Shown here one piece after another: positions 48,150-58,170 of a stretch of DNA of 64,000 bases. A program made the translations under genes and the position numbers. Under the pieces are notes generated by a model. The model did not search any database. It was not told where the DNA came from and saw only the letters and a program-made list of their open reading frames with translations. The first letter of the stretch is position 1; each line of letters opens with the position of its first letter. The DNA comes from Opitutus sp. (GTDB lineage: Bacteria > Verrucomicrobiota > Verrucomicrobiae > Opitutales > Opitutaceae). The DNA lies in assembly GCA_009695065.1 (NCBI GenBank), contig SIBR01000016.1, positions 8,340-72,339 of the forward strand. Reading direction: 5' to 3'.

Positions 48150-49415
48150 CTACCCGACGGTCTCGTCCGCTCCGGCCTCGGGCTGAAACCGGGCCGTGGC
48201 CTCGCGAAAACGGTCCTTTTTACTCTTGCGCCGGCCCTTGACGCCACCGGTCGCCGGTGCGGCCGGCCCGTCGACGGCGACGGGCTCGAAGCCCTCGATC
48301 TGCTCGCGCGCCAACGCCAGTTTGCGCCGCTTCTCGATCAGCCGGAAATGCGCGTGCGTTTCCGCACTGACAAAACTCACGGCTAGGCCGCGCGCGCCGG
48401 CCCGGCCGGTGCGGCCGATCCGGTGCGTGTAGTCTGTCGCCGAGCGCGGCAGATCGAAATTTACCACGACCGGCAGATCCACGATGTCGAGGCCGCGCGC
48501 GGCAACGTCGGTCGCAAGCAGCACCTGCACCTTCGAGGCCTTGAAATCCGCCAGCGCCTGCATCCGCGCACCCTGACTCAGCTCGCCGTGCAGCGCAGCC
48601 GCAGTGAGACCCGCCCGGCGCAGCTTGTCGGCCACGTGCTCGGTCGCATATTTTGTCGCGACAAACACCAGCGCCCGCGTCCAACCGTGCGTTTGAATCA
48701 GGTGGCGCAACAATTGCGTGCGACGCGGCGCATCGACCTCGATCGCGCGCTGCTCGATGTCGGGTGCGGTTTCGGGCGCCACCGCCACCTCGACGCGCAC
48801 GGGCTCGCGCAACAGATTTTTTGCGAGCGCCTCGACTTCGGGCGGAAACGTTGCCGAAAACAACAGGGTCTGCCGCTGCGCCGGCAAGCGCGCGACAATG
48901 CGCTCCAATTCATCCGCAAAGCCCAACGCCAGCAATCGGTCCGCCTCGTCGAGCACCACCGTCGCGACCGCGGAAAGGGACACGGCATTGTGCTCCATGA
49001 GGTCGAGCAGCCGCCCTGGCGTGGCCACGATGACGTCCGCGCCCCCGCCCAGCGCCATCATCTGCGGATTGATCGACACGCCGCCGTAGACGACGAGGGT
49101 CTTGAGCGGCTCCGGCAGGAAGCGGCCGTAGCGGCGGAACGACTCCCCGATCTGGACCGCCAGTTCCCGCGTCGGAACCAAAATCAAAGCCCGCACCAAA
49201 CGCCCGGACGGCCGCCGGCTCGCGGCCAGCCGTTGCAAAATCGGCAGTGCGAAGGCGGCGGTTTTCCCCGAGCCGGTCTGCGCCGCGGCCCAGACATCGC
49301 ATCCCCGCAGGATCGCGGGGATCGCCGCGCCCTGAACGGGGGTCGGCGTCTCGTAGCCTTTTTCCGCGATCGCCCGCAGCAGCGGCACGGTGAGCTTCAG
49401 CGAGGTAAAGGTCAT
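48150..49415 (-). CDS. DEAD-box RNA helicase (RhlE-like)
   Basis: A 421-residue protein. Motif Q is in GYETPTPVQ, I is AQTGSGKT, Ia is PTRELA, Ib is TPGRLLD, II is DEAD, III is SAT, V is ATDVAARGLDI, and VI is HRIGRTGRAG. The tail is Lys/Arg-rich (KGRRKSKKDRF), typical for RNA binding. By family it remodels RNA or ribosomal precursors, including after cold stress. Start ATG 49415; an in-frame ATG at 49448 would add 11 residues. It shares a strand with the S4-domain gene just upstream (5' side), fitting an RNA-related pair. Confidence 0.94.
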   Translation of the reverse strand: MTFTSLKLTVPLLRAIAEKGYETPTPVQGAAIPAILRGCDVWAAAQTGSGKTAAFALPILQRLAASRRPSGRLVRALILVPTRELAVQIGESFRRYGRFLPEPLKTLVVYGGVSINPQMMALGGGADVIVATPGRLLDLMEHNAVSLSAVATVVLDEADRLLALGFADELERIVARLPAQRQTLLFSATFPPEVEALAKNLLREPVRVEVAVAPETAPDIEQRAIEVDAPRRTQLLRHLIQTHGWTRALVFVATKYATEHVADKLRRAGLTAAALHGELSQGARMQALADFKASKVQVLLATDVAARGLDIVDLPVVVNFDLPRSATDYTHRIGRTGRAGARGLAVSFVSAETHAHFRLIEKRRKLALAREQIEGFEPVAVDGPAAPATGGVKGRRKSKKDRFREATARFQPEAGADETVG

Positions 49416-49452
49416 CGGCAGACCAGAGGGCGGCGTGGGGGACACCATGATC

Positions 49453-49689
49453 TCAGCCCACACGCACGACGATCGTCTCGCCCCCGACCGTGATCCGGTC
49501 GCCGGCCGCGAGTTGCTTGCGCTTGCGAGTTTCGATCGTGCCATTGAGCAAAACACTGCCTTCAGCCACCAGCTGCTTCGCGGCACCGCCGCTGTCCGCG
49601 AGCCCGCCAAACTTGATGAACTGGCACAATTCGATCGGCACTTCGCGGACGATCACGTCGCGTGATTTGGGAGAGCTTTCGGTCGGCAT
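49453..49689 (-). CDS. Small S4-domain RNA-binding protein
   Basis: A 78-residue protein (81 if started at 49698). The S4 fold is shown by IELCQFIKFGGLADSGGAAKQLVAEGSVLLNG, followed by ETRKRKQLAAGDRITVGGETIVV. It resembles the YbcJ/YaaA type of free-standing S4 proteins that bind rRNA or tRNA. It ends four bases before the alternative start of the helicase, so the two are likely co-transcribed. Confidence 0.85.
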   Translation of the reverse strand: MPTESSPKSRDVIVREVPIELCQFIKFGGLADSGGAAKQLVAEGSVLLNGTIETRKRKQLAAGDRITVGGETIVVRVG

Positions 49690-49817
49690 GACGCACATTC
49701 GGCGCCCCGGAAAAGCGAGTCGAACTTTCTATTCCATGAATCCCACGACACCGCACAGGCCTCCTGCTCGTCCGATTGGAACTGGCGTCGTGCCAGCGGA
49801 CGGTTGAAATTCTCCGT

Positions 49818-50054
49818 ATGGACTTACCCGAAGCGGACCAGGATTTCCTGCGCGATCTCGTCAAAACCTCCCGGCAACGGCATCATCACGTGCGCTGGTT
49901 GGATCGCGACGGCAGCGACCGCATCACCACCCTCTCGCAAACGGACATCGTGCGACTCAACGCGCTCGCCCAGAAATTGGGCGTCAGCAAGGACGCCGCA
50001 CTCCGTCAAGCCGCGCACCTTCCCGTCGCGCGCCGTCCTGCCGCGGAAGGATAA
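49818..50054 (+). CDS. Small hypothetical protein
   Basis: A 78-residue charged protein: MDLPEADQDFLRDLVKTS, then a basic patch RQRHHHVRWLDRDGSDRIT and a helix-like LNALAQKLGVSKDAALRQAAH. The last part could be a helix-turn-helix or ribbon-helix element. No family was recognised with certainty. A second overlapping frame has less natural composition. Support comes from start position, amino-acid balance and separation from neighbours. Confidence 0.5.
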   Translation: MDLPEADQDFLRDLVKTSRQRHHHVRWLDRDGSDRITTLSQTDIVRLNALAQKLGVSKDAALRQAAHLPVARRPAAEG

Positions 50055-50166
50055 CATTGTCCGCCCCAACGCCATGCTTTCCGATGATTAACCGAGTCAG
50101 CCCGCCCACGAGTCTTCGCCTCATTGCTTTCGCCGTCGCCGCGCTCTTTTTGCCCCATTTCCTGAA

Positions 50167-51561
50167 ATGAATGTGCCCCTGATCCGTCTCGCCGTTCTCG
50201 CCGTCATTTTCCTCCGCGCCAGCGCGCCGGGATTCTCCGCCGCCGCTCCGGAGCGCGCGCCGATCGTCATCCTCATCACGCTCGACGGATTGGCCGCGTA
50301 CAACTTCGACGACCCCAGGGCGGATCTTCCGACGTTGCGCTGGATGGCGGCCAACGGGGCCCGCGCGGCGGGCATGGAAACGTCGTTTCCGAGCGTGACA
50401 TGGCCCACCCATACGTCGCTCGTGACGGGAGTTCATCCCGGGCGGCATGGCGTGCTCGCCAACAGTTACTACGATCGCGCCCAGAACAAGCGCGTCCCTC
50501 TGCTGCCCGACCCGCTCTTCGATAAAGAGGAGATCGTGAAGGCCCCGACCATCTACGACGTCGCCCATCTCGCAGGCTTCAAGACGGCCGGCGTCAACTG
50601 GCCGGCGAGCCGCAACGCAAAGCATCTCACCTGGCAGGTCAACGATGTCGGGGAGCAGGCGCTCTACGAAAAGGCGGCCACGCCCTCGCTCCTCGCCGAA
50701 TTGAAGACTCTGGGCATCCCCTTCGAAAAACAGTCCCAGTGGGCCAAGGCCGGCAACCTCGGCAAGGCGTCGCGCGACTGGATGTACACGCGGATCGCCG
50801 AGCACATCCTGCGCACGCACCAGCCCAACGTTCTCGTGATCCACTACGTGACCGTGGACGCATTCGCGCACAGCAACGGCGGCCGCAGCCCCGAGGTGCT
50901 TTGGGCGGGCAACGACAGCGACCACCGGGTCCGTGAACTCATCGACACCGTGAAGGCGGCCGGCCTCGCGGATCGCACGACGTTTTTCATCACCTCCGAC
51001 CACGGCTTCTCCGACTACACAAAAAACATCAACGTCAACGTGCTGCTGCGTGACCAGGGCCTCGTGACCACCGCTGGCAATGCGATCACCACCAGCAAGG
51101 TGTATTTTCTGGCGGAAGGCGGCGCCGGCATGCTCTACATCCAGGACTCCGCCGCGCGCGACAGCATCAAGGCCCAGCTCATTCCAGCGCTGAAAGCGAT
51201 GGAAGGCGTCGAGGCGGTGATCGGTTCAGAGGACTTTGCTTCGATCGGTCACAAGACGCCGGACCAAAATCCGCAGGAGCCCGACATCTTCGTTGCCGCC
51301 AGGGAAGGTTACTCCTTTGCCGGCGGCGCAGCGGCCAAGGATCTCATCACCCCGGCCGGTCCGGTGAAAGGGACCCACGGCAATCACCCGAAAAATCCGC
51401 TGATGGATGCGACGTTCATCGCCTGGGGCGCCGCGATCAAACCGGGCGTGAAGTTGCCCCGTATCCGCAACATTGACGTCGCTCCAACCATGGCCGCGAT
51501 CCTCGGCCTGAAAATGAACGGCGTCGAAGGCCGGGTGCTGACCGAGATTCTGAAACGATAA
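50167..51561 (+). CDS. Exported alkaline phosphatase-superfamily phosphodiesterase (NPP-type)
   Basis: A 464-residue protein with a signal peptide (about 1-26). NPP-type metal and nucleophile residues are visible: ITLDG (Asp), FPSVTWPTHT with the nucleophile Thr, IHYVTVDAFAHSNG (Asp and His), TSDHGF (Asp-His), and GTHG (His). By family it hydrolyses phosphodiester or pyrophosphate bonds of nucleotides or lipids in the periplasm. Start ATG 50167. It is convergent with the Tat phosphoesterase gene (16-base gap). Confidence 0.9.
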   Translation: MNVPLIRLAVLAVIFLRASAPGFSAAAPERAPIVILITLDGLAAYNFDDPRADLPTLRWMAANGARAAGMETSFPSVTWPTHTSLVTGVHPGRHGVLANSYYDRAQNKRVPLLPDPLFDKEEIVKAPTIYDVAHLAGFKTAGVNWPASRNAKHLTWQVNDVGEQALYEKAATPSLLAELKTLGIPFEKQSQWAKAGNLGKASRDWMYTRIAEHILRTHQPNVLVIHYVTVDAFAHSNGGRSPEVLWAGNDSDHRVRELIDTVKAAGLADRTTFFITSDHGFSDYTKNINVNVLLRDQGLVTTAGNAITTSKVYFLAEGGAGMLYIQDSAARDSIKAQLIPALKAMEGVEAVIGSEDFASIGHKTPDQNPQEPDIFVAAREGYSFAGGAAAKDLITPAGPVKGTHGNHPKNPLMDATFIAWGAAIKPGVKLPRIRNIDVAPTMAAILGLKMNGVEGRVLTEILKR

Positions 51562-51577
51562 AGCGAGCCGGCGGCGC

Positions 51578-52486
51578 TCAGGTGCGGTAAGTGAGCGCCA
51601 CGGCTTGCAGATGCTCCGCGCGTTTCGGGTCGAGACCGCGGAACTGAAGGTTCAGGCCGCGCGGTTCGAGCTGCGCGAGCACCCAACCCGCCGGCCGCCC
51701 CGCTTCGAAGACATACGCGGTCGTCGGCAGATTGATCAGATGAATGCCGCTCGGATCTTTTCCCACATTCCATCGATGGGAATGTCCGAACAGATAGGCC
51801 TTCACCTGGCGGCGCGGCCGGATGATCGCATAAAACGCATCCTCGTCGATCAGGGTGATCTTGTCGGCCGCGACGCGGGGGTTGTGGTGAACCATCACAA
51901 GCGCCGGCTTGTCCGCGTTCGCATCGAGTGCCCGGGTGAGCCACGCGAGTTGCGCTTCACCCAGCCTGCCCGGCACGGAATTGGGCTTGTCGAGGGAATC
52001 GAGGAGAAACCAGTTGGCCCGCTCGGTGCGGATGACGGCCGCCTGCCGGTCGGCGAGCGGCCGCTTGACCGAGGCGTCCTCGCGCAGCGCGGCCCAAAAA
52101 CGTTCACGATGATCGTGATTGCCGAGCCCGAGGTGCAACGGAATCTGTGCCGCCCGGAGCGGCTGGATCAATTCGGCGAACGTCGCGTAGTCGGCCGTCT
52201 CGCCGGTGTTGAAAGCCAGATCGCCATTGACCAGCGCGCCGGCCGGCCGGCGCGGCACGCTGAGCACATCGTCCACGACGGCAGTCAACTGTGCCGCCAT
52301 ATTGATGTTGCGGCCCAGTTTCGCGCGGTCCGCCGCGATATGCGGATCGGAAATTAGTGCCCACATGTGCGGATCGGCGTCGCGCGCCGCCGCGAGCAGT
52401 CGCTGACTGAGGAGCAGGCCGGTGCCGGCGGCCAGGGAACGCGCGAGAAATTGCCGGCGGGAAAGTGGTGGCAGGTAGAGTGGCAT
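51578..52486 (-). CDS. Tat-exported calcineurin-like phosphoesterase
   Basis: A 302-residue protein with a twin-arginine signal (SRRQFLARSLAAGTGLLL). The five metallophosphoesterase blocks follow: ISDPHIA, VNGDLAF, LGNHDHRERF, MVHHNPR and FGHSHRW. By family it is a two-metal phosphomonoesterase or diesterase working outside the cytoplasm. Together with the neighbouring NPP-type enzyme it may release phosphate from phosphodiesters; that is inference from adjacency. Confidence 0.92.
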   Translation of the reverse strand: MPLYLPPLSRRQFLARSLAAGTGLLLSQRLLAAARDADPHMWALISDPHIAADRAKLGRNINMAAQLTAVVDDVLSVPRRPAGALVNGDLAFNTGETADYATFAELIQPLRAAQIPLHLGLGNHDHRERFWAALREDASVKRPLADRQAAVIRTERANWFLLDSLDKPNSVPGRLGEAQLAWLTRALDANADKPALVMVHHNPRVAADKITLIDEDAFYAIIRPRRQVKAYLFGHSHRWNVGKDPSGIHLINLPTTAYVFEAGRPAGWVLAQLEPRGLNLQFRGLDPKRAEHLQAVALTYRT

Positions 52487-52619
52487 GGGGGAACGAGATC
52501 CACCTGCACTCCATCACGCCGCCCGCCCACCGGGCAACGCGAATGCGGAGCCGAACCCTCGTAGTCCGCGTGAATCGGCCCCGGCCCATCTGTTGCCCGC
52601 ACGTCCCTCTTGCCTTCCG

Positions 52620-54456
52620 ATGGGGAAACGTTGGCTGGTGCGGAGCGTCGAACGGGATGGGAAACAGCCGGTTTTCTCCTGCTCGTTCATCGAGTTCGAC
52701 GAACGCGGCGACTACCTCGAATTCGCGCAACACGAGTCGGCCAAGGATGTGATTATACGGCTGACGGCCGCCAAAGATCGAGAAGCTGGACCGCGGCAAC
52801 GACCCGCGGCCCTTGATGCTCGTGTTCTATTGCCACGGTTGGAAGAACAACGCGCAGTCGGACGACGTCGTGAAGTTCAACGACTTTCTTGACCGGCTGG
52901 GGCAGGCGCTCGTCGCCAACAGGGAAACCAAATCCCAGTATCGCGTGCACGGCGTTTACCTCGGCTGGCGCGGCAACGAGTTTTCACCCTACATCACCAC
53001 CGCGGGCGAGTTCGAGCGGATGCGACGGGCCTTCGGGGGGCCCAAAGTGGAGGATCCGAATCATCCCGATCGCAGCATGGAAATCGTGGATCGCAACTAT
53101 GGTTCGCCTCCCTCCTTCCTCTATCGGGTGCCGGAGCAGTTCACATATCCGTGGGAAAGGAATTTCGCCGAGCACACCGTGTCCGGCGTGCCCATGGCCC
53201 GGACGATCTTTACGCTGGCCGAGATGGCCAAGCGCCGCGATCCACGCAGTCAGGTTCTGGTCATCGGCCACTCCTTTGGTGCGCTGATGCTCGAAAAAGC
53301 ATTCGGTCAGGCAACCGTCGGGTTGCTCGCCGAACACTGGCGCGCACCGGACCAGGCCAGCGGAACCGAGCCCGAATCCGGCGCTCTTAAAACCGCCGCG
53401 CCACCTCCCACCGGGCTGCGTTTAAACCCGCTGCCTTTCGATTGCGTGATCTTTGTCAATTCGGCCGCTTCCTCCATCTATGCCAAGGAACTGTCGGATT
53501 TCCTTTGGGGCTACAGTAACGTCGTCAGAACTCCCATCGCCCGGGTGCCGATGATCGTGTCCGTCACTTCCGCGGCGGACTCCGCGACGCGATTCTGGAG
53601 TCCGATCGGCATCGGGCTGACTTCACCCATCGAGTGGCTCCGACGCCGCGACTACACCCAGGCGTTGCTCAAGGACAAAGCCGACCCCAGACCCGATTTC
53701 ACGAAGAAGCACCGGCCCGTGCCCCAGCGGTATCTTTATATGCGAACGCCGGGGCACAATCCCCTGCTCGTCGATCATTGGGTCGTGCCGTTGGAAGGAT
53801 CCGACCTGGCAAGGGTCGAAAGTGAGTGGCCGGCCTCCGGCCTGAACGAGCCCGAAAAGGTGATGGCAAAAAACCTTCAGCCCCACGCCCTACAGGGCGA
53901 CGATTTCGCCTTTTATACGAGGCTCCGCGACCGCAAAGATGGCAAGACCTACCCGGTCGTGGGATGGAAGCTGATCAGTCGGGCTTCCGCGAAAGAAACC
54001 GCAGCCAATCCGGAAACGCCCGAGGGAAAAACCGCCCGGCAAATCATGGAGTGGTCGAAGCACGATGAGGACGAGCCGTTCCCGCGGCCAGGCGCCTATT
54101 GGAATGTCCGGTGCGACCAGCCGCTGATCAAAAACCACGGCGATGTCTGGTCGGACAACGCGACGGCCCTCTACGTCGCCGTTTACGGCCGCCTCAGACA
54201 ACTGCGGGAGGCCGCTGCGAAACGCCCTCCCACGATCACGGTCATGGAATCGGGCGATGTCGACGTTGCCTCCGTGGCCGTCACCCTCCGCGCCGCCGAT
54301 GGCACGGTCCGCGAGCAGGGGCCGGCGCAAAAGATCGACGGCCGGTGGCACTACACGATGGCGGGAATTCCTACCCCCGGCGAAAAGGCCACGATCGAAG
54401 TCACCGCCCGAGAAAATTCCCGCGACGAGAGTCTCCCGGCGAAGCCGACTCGTTGA
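52620..54456 (+). pseudogene. Large alpha/beta hydrolase-like protein with one frameshift near the 5' end
   Basis: ATG 52620 starts MGKRWLVRSVERDGKQPVF and runs to IIRLTAA. The frame must then shift at about 52773-52775, where a run of three A interrupts what should read AAKIEKLDRGNDPRP, joining the long frame LMLVFYCHGWKNN. The body has an oxyanion block (FYCHGW), a nucleophile elbow GHSFGA, and a C-terminal beta domain (about 500-610). The corrected protein is about 611 residues. A single extra A in a short A-run is a typical read error, so the gene may well be intact. Internal TTG/ATG starts near 52813 would give a 547-residue form lacking the lead. Function unknown. Confidence 0.7.
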
Positions 54457-54563
54457 CCAGCGCTGCCTCCGGCGCGAGCCCTGCCCGGCAATCCGGAGGC
54501 GCCCCGGCGCCCGGGTTCCTCACTCGAACTGCGCCCGCCTGCCGGCCCGGAAAGACCGCGCTG

Positions 54564-57038
54564 TCATTTGGCTTCCGCCGCCCGGCGCTGAAAAGTTTCG
54601 ATCGCGCGATCGTAGGCGAGGCGGGCCGCGGGCCGCTCCGCCGCCGCGATCCTGTCACTCCGCAGTTCCCACAGCACCTTGACCGCCTCGGCGCACCACA
54701 CGGCGCTTTCCCGGGAGGCACGAATCGGTTTTTCCGCCACGATCACGTCGACAGGATTGGTGTGCAGTTGGGGAAACTGGCGCAGCGCAATCCAACTGCT
54801 GCGACCCACCGGCACCTCGAAAGATAATTCATGAACCGCGCCATCGGCGGGGACCGTGCGGCTCGCCACCACACCGCCGTTGCGAACGATTTCCACCAGG
54901 CGCCCGCCGCCAGCGGCGGTGCGTTCGGACCGCGGATGGTGCAAGACACGTGTGTCGCCCTGAAAACGTTTTCCTCCCCGCACCTCCAGGGTCCCATAAG
55001 CGACCCCCAGGGGAACCTCCGGTGCAAACGCCACGCGAGCGCGGATCACAACCGTCCCCGGGCCGGCGCGACGCACGATGCCCGCCCCCGGCTCCACACC
55101 GTCCACGGTGAAATTCAACGCGTGCGCAAAGCCGTCCGACACATACGAGCGCCCCTCCGCGAGTCCGTGACACCATTGGGCGAAGTCGACCTTGGCGACG
55201 GGCCCGGGCGCCAGCTTCACGTAAGTCCGGCCCTGCCCCACCCTCAGCCCGCTCATGCACGGAAAATCCGTCTCGCCGCCCACTTTCAGGGGAAATCCGC
55301 AGTTCATGAGATGATACCACGTGTTCCATTCCCCCACACGACCAGTGTCCATCGCACTGATGAAATCGCACACGCCCTCCGCCGTGCTCACCAAGACTTC
55401 CATCGCGCCGGATCCACGCATCGAGGGCAGCACGAGGTTCGGCAGCTCGTTCGCCGTCCGGTCGGCGGCCTCGGCCAGCTCGCCGGCGGTTACCCGGCCA
55501 TCGCCATCCGCGTCGAGTTGCGCAAACGGCCGTGGCAGCAAACCGGCCGAGGCCTCCGCCACGTCAAGCACGCCGTCGGCGTTTCGGTCCTGCCGGGCGA
55601 CATACCGTTTCGCATAGCCCGGCGGATCCACCAGCATGTCCGAGTGCGGATAACCGGCGACGCCGCCCTGCTGCCGGGCCCAGCGCATCACCGGCACCGT
55701 CCAAGTCGGCCAGTCGTGCGTGGTGCCGGCGGATCCCGGATAGGTCTGGTCCTTCAGGTTGAGTAGCACCACGTGTCCGAGCGCGGCCGAGCCAAATCCG
55801 CTGATCTCCAGATCGTATTTCAATACGGTCAGCGGTTCGCTCAGCTTGTCGACGGACGACGAGAAGAACGTCCGCTGGTGTTCAAAGCCGTAGCCCCAGG
55901 TCAGGATGCATCCGACATTAAGGGCCTCTCCCTTCACCTGCAGAAACATGTCCTCCGGGCCGACTCCCTGCGTCGGCACCTGATAGTGTGCGCAGCCCGA
56001 CGCGTGAATGTGGTAGTCGCCGGAATAGAAACCGGAGCGCGCGGGCTCCACCCAGCGCTGCAACGCGAGCTCGACCGCACGGTCGTCTGCCACCGGGACC
56101 GTGATCGTCCGGCGTTGCACGCGATATTCGGGACCACGGCTGAAGGTCAGCTCGAACCGGCCGGGAGGCAGGTGCAGCACTGCGCCGTCGGGCCGATAGA
56201 TCTGCGATTGGAAAAAGAAATCCGGTGCGAGCCGCTTGGCCTGCGACGGGTAAACGCGCCCCGCCGCATCGCGGATCGTCAGCTGCGCCACCGTCGGCGC
56301 GCCGTCGTGATCGCGGATCGAGAGTTTGACCGGAAGCGCGGGCGCGACGTGAAACAGGACCGGCGCCTCGCCCCGGAATCCGATATCGCCGGTGCCCTCG
56401 CCAATATCGAACGCGACCGTCGCTTCGCGCTGGCCGGCCTCGGTGGAAGAGATCAGCGCGAGCGCGTATTCGATCTCCAATCCGCTGAGATAATCCGTCA
56501 TGGGCGGACCGGCGAACATCTCCACTTCGAGAAACCGCCCGGGCTCGCCGGTCGGATTTTCGTTGGTTCTCAGCTCCGGCTGCTGCTGCCGGTCGAGGCT
56601 GAGCGCCGCCGCACCGGCGTACACTCGGCCGCCCTGCGGACTGCTGATGCGCAGCCGCTGGGTCGCATGCCCATCGTTCAGGATCTTAATCAAAACGGGC
56701 GTGAACCCGTTTTGATGCAACGCGGCGCGCCGGCTCCCCCGCGACACCTTGACCCGCAATTCCGGATTGATCTCGACCTGAAGCAGGACGAATTCGTCGA
56801 GCAACCGCTGGAGTTTGCCGGCATTCCGCTCCCGGGCCGCGGCCAAAATTCCGGTACTCGTCGCAGGGGGCAGCGGGCTGCCGAGGAATTCGAGGGCCTG
56901 GACCAGCCGTTGCGCATTCGCCCCCAGCGGCTGGCCCAGGGAGTCATGCCCGGCCGTAGTCGCCGCGGTCCCCACCTTCACCGCTGCCAAGGTCGCCCCG
57001 AGAACGAAGAGGCTCCAGGTGGGGCGGAACAAGCGCAT
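54564..57038 (-). CDS. Exported CehA/McbA-family metallohydrolase-like protein with an EF-hand pair
   Basis: An 824-residue protein with a signal peptide (about 1-25). An N-terminal beta-rich half (about 100-320) is followed by a PHP-type metal region: SGDYHIHASGCAHY, GYPHSDM, and GGETDFPCM. Between them is a pair of calcium-binding-like loops, DRNADGVLDVAEA (about 485-497) and DADGDGRVTAGEL (about 509-521), matching the EF-hand/dockerin loop pattern. CehA/McbA members hydrolyse carbamates or esters, but large exported relatives in this phylum are uncharacterised. Start ATG 57038. The function remains a family-level guess. Confidence 0.8.
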   Translation of the reverse strand: MRLFRPTWSLFVLGATLAAVKVGTAATTAGHDSLGQPLGANAQRLVQALEFLGSPLPPATSTGILAAARERNAGKLQRLLDEFVLLQVEINPELRVKVSRGSRRAALHQNGFTPVLIKILNDGHATQRLRISSPQGGRVYAGAAALSLDRQQQPELRTNENPTGEPGRFLEVEMFAGPPMTDYLSGLEIEYALALISSTEAGQREATVAFDIGEGTGDIGFRGEAPVLFHVAPALPVKLSIRDHDGAPTVAQLTIRDAAGRVYPSQAKRLAPDFFFQSQIYRPDGAVLHLPPGRFELTFSRGPEYRVQRRTITVPVADDRAVELALQRWVEPARSGFYSGDYHIHASGCAHYQVPTQGVGPEDMFLQVKGEALNVGCILTWGYGFEHQRTFFSSSVDKLSEPLTVLKYDLEISGFGSAALGHVVLLNLKDQTYPGSAGTTHDWPTWTVPVMRWARQQGGVAGYPHSDMLVDPPGYAKRYVARQDRNADGVLDVAEASAGLLPRPFAQLDADGDGRVTAGELAEAADRTANELPNLVLPSMRGSGAMEVLVSTAEGVCDFISAMDTGRVGEWNTWYHLMNCGFPLKVGGETDFPCMSGLRVGQGRTYVKLAPGPVAKVDFAQWCHGLAEGRSYVSDGFAHALNFTVDGVEPGAGIVRRAGPGTVVIRARVAFAPEVPLGVAYGTLEVRGGKRFQGDTRVLHHPRSERTAAGGGRLVEIVRNGGVVASRTVPADGAVHELSFEVPVGRSSWIALRQFPQLHTNPVDVIVAEKPIRASRESAVWCAEAVKVLWELRSDRIAAAERPAARLAYDRAIETFQRRAAEAK

Positions 57039-57140
57039 GACTTAACCGAGCAAAAGAACCCCACCCTGCCAACGGCATTTGTGGTCGCCGCCGCCAAGAT
57101 CAAGCGAGCGCGCCGCTTGGATTGGTGTTGCAGCCCTCCC

Positions 57141-58162
57141 AAAATGGAGCCAGGCCTCTATTTATTGTTTTTTAGCCCTCCATCTACTGGCATAGACACT
57201 GACGGAGCTGCCCGTCGCACCCATGCTAAGCTCTTGGGCGATCCAGCGGTTCGTCGCGGTGGTTGAACGTCGAAGTTCGATCGCGATCTTCACCTTCCAA
57301 TCCGCACTATTCCAGTCCGCGGCTGCTTGGGCGCGAGTCTTTCGAGCCGACGCAAGGAGGAGATCGAGCGCTCGCGTCCACACGGCCTCTTTTAACTCCG
57401 CCACTTCGTCTCCTCTGAGATCGCGGGTTGCCAAAACCTCTGCGTGATCCTGCGCAACCGCCTTTCGCCACGCTTGACTGCCCATCGCCCAGCCGTGCGA
57501 CATCCGGTCAAACGCCTGGCGCTTCTGCTCACCTTCATCGGCTGCCAGCCAGACGAGGTAGTCGTGATAAGCACGCCAGCCTTCGGTTGTGTCGGCCAGT
57601 CCGCCGAGGCTTTCTAACCAGTCCGCACAAGCAAGAAACGCCGGCCGGTCGCCGCGCACGAAGCGTCGCAGGCTACTCCAGCGGAACTGCGCGAGGTGTT
57701 CGACCGGGACGATGCCGGCCCGCACCGGATTGAGATGAATATAGTTCACCACCTGCGCCAAGTGCAGCCCGGGTTCGACGAGGATCGCCTGATAGCGACT
57801 CTGGAAGAGATGCCCGCGCTCTTGCCGAAACCGGTTGAACCGCGTCGCAAACGTGCTCTGCAGCCAATGCATTCCCTCGACCAGATTCGCCCGCGGCGTT
57901 TCGAGAGCGAGGTGGTAGTGATTTCGCATGAGCGTAAACGCGTGCAACCGCCAGCCGGCCTGTTCACACGCCTCAAACAAACACGTCTCGAACGCCCGCG
58001 CTGTCGTCGCCGCCTCGAATAAGTCACGACGGTAATTGCCACGATTGATCACGTGGTAAAGGCCTCCCTCGAATTGCAGCCGGGGTTTGCGTGCCACCGC
58101 CGACAGCGTCGCGGACGGCTCCAAAAGCGCAACGAATAATTAATTAATAGGAGCCTGACCCC
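57141..58162 (-). mobile_element. RAYT (REP-associated tyrosine transposase) element with imperfect terminal inverted repeats
   Basis: The unit encloses the transposase at 57162-58124. Outer ends, read inwards, are CAGGCTCCTATTAATTA on the minus strand (from about 58157) and CAGGCCTCTATTTATTG on the plus strand (57151-57167), an imperfect inverted repeat that overlaps the transposase stop codon. The 58157 end lies against a methyltransferase gene that has lost its 5' part. Exact ends are an estimate. Confidence 0.6.
57162..58124 (-). CDS. REP-associated tyrosine transposase (Y1 family)
   Basis: A 320-residue protein. The Y1 HUH core is complete: the HxH metal pair His69-Tyr-His71 in MRNHYHLAL, and the catalytic Tyr111 in GHLFQSRYQAILVE, followed by NYIHLNPVRAG. 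A C-terminal helical domain (about 250-320) ends in a helix-turn-helix-like segment (RSTTATNRWIAQELSMG). By family it nicks single-stranded DNA at REP hairpins and is usually domesticated rather than self-mobile. All catalytic residues are kept. Confidence 0.93.
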   Translation of the reverse strand: MEPSATLSAVARKPRLQFEGGLYHVINRGNYRRDLFEAATTARAFETCLFEACEQAGWRLHAFTLMRNHYHLALETPRANLVEGMHWLQSTFATRFNRFRQERGHLFQSRYQAILVEPGLHLAQVVNYIHLNPVRAGIVPVEHLAQFRWSSLRRFVRGDRPAFLACADWLESLGGLADTTEGWRAYHDYLVWLAADEGEQKRQAFDRMSHGWAMGSQAWRKAVAQDHAEVLATRDLRGDEVAELKEAVWTRALDLLLASARKTRAQAAADWNSADWKVKIAIELRRSTTATNRWIAQELSMGATGSSVSVYASRWRAKKQ

Positions 58163-58170
58163 TTAAAACA

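Noticed and set aside
49804..50091. Alternative frame overlapping the small protein at 49818-50054
   Set aside because: Its composition (many Arg, Ser, Pro) is typical of an off-frame reading, while the 49818 frame has balanced helix-like sequence.
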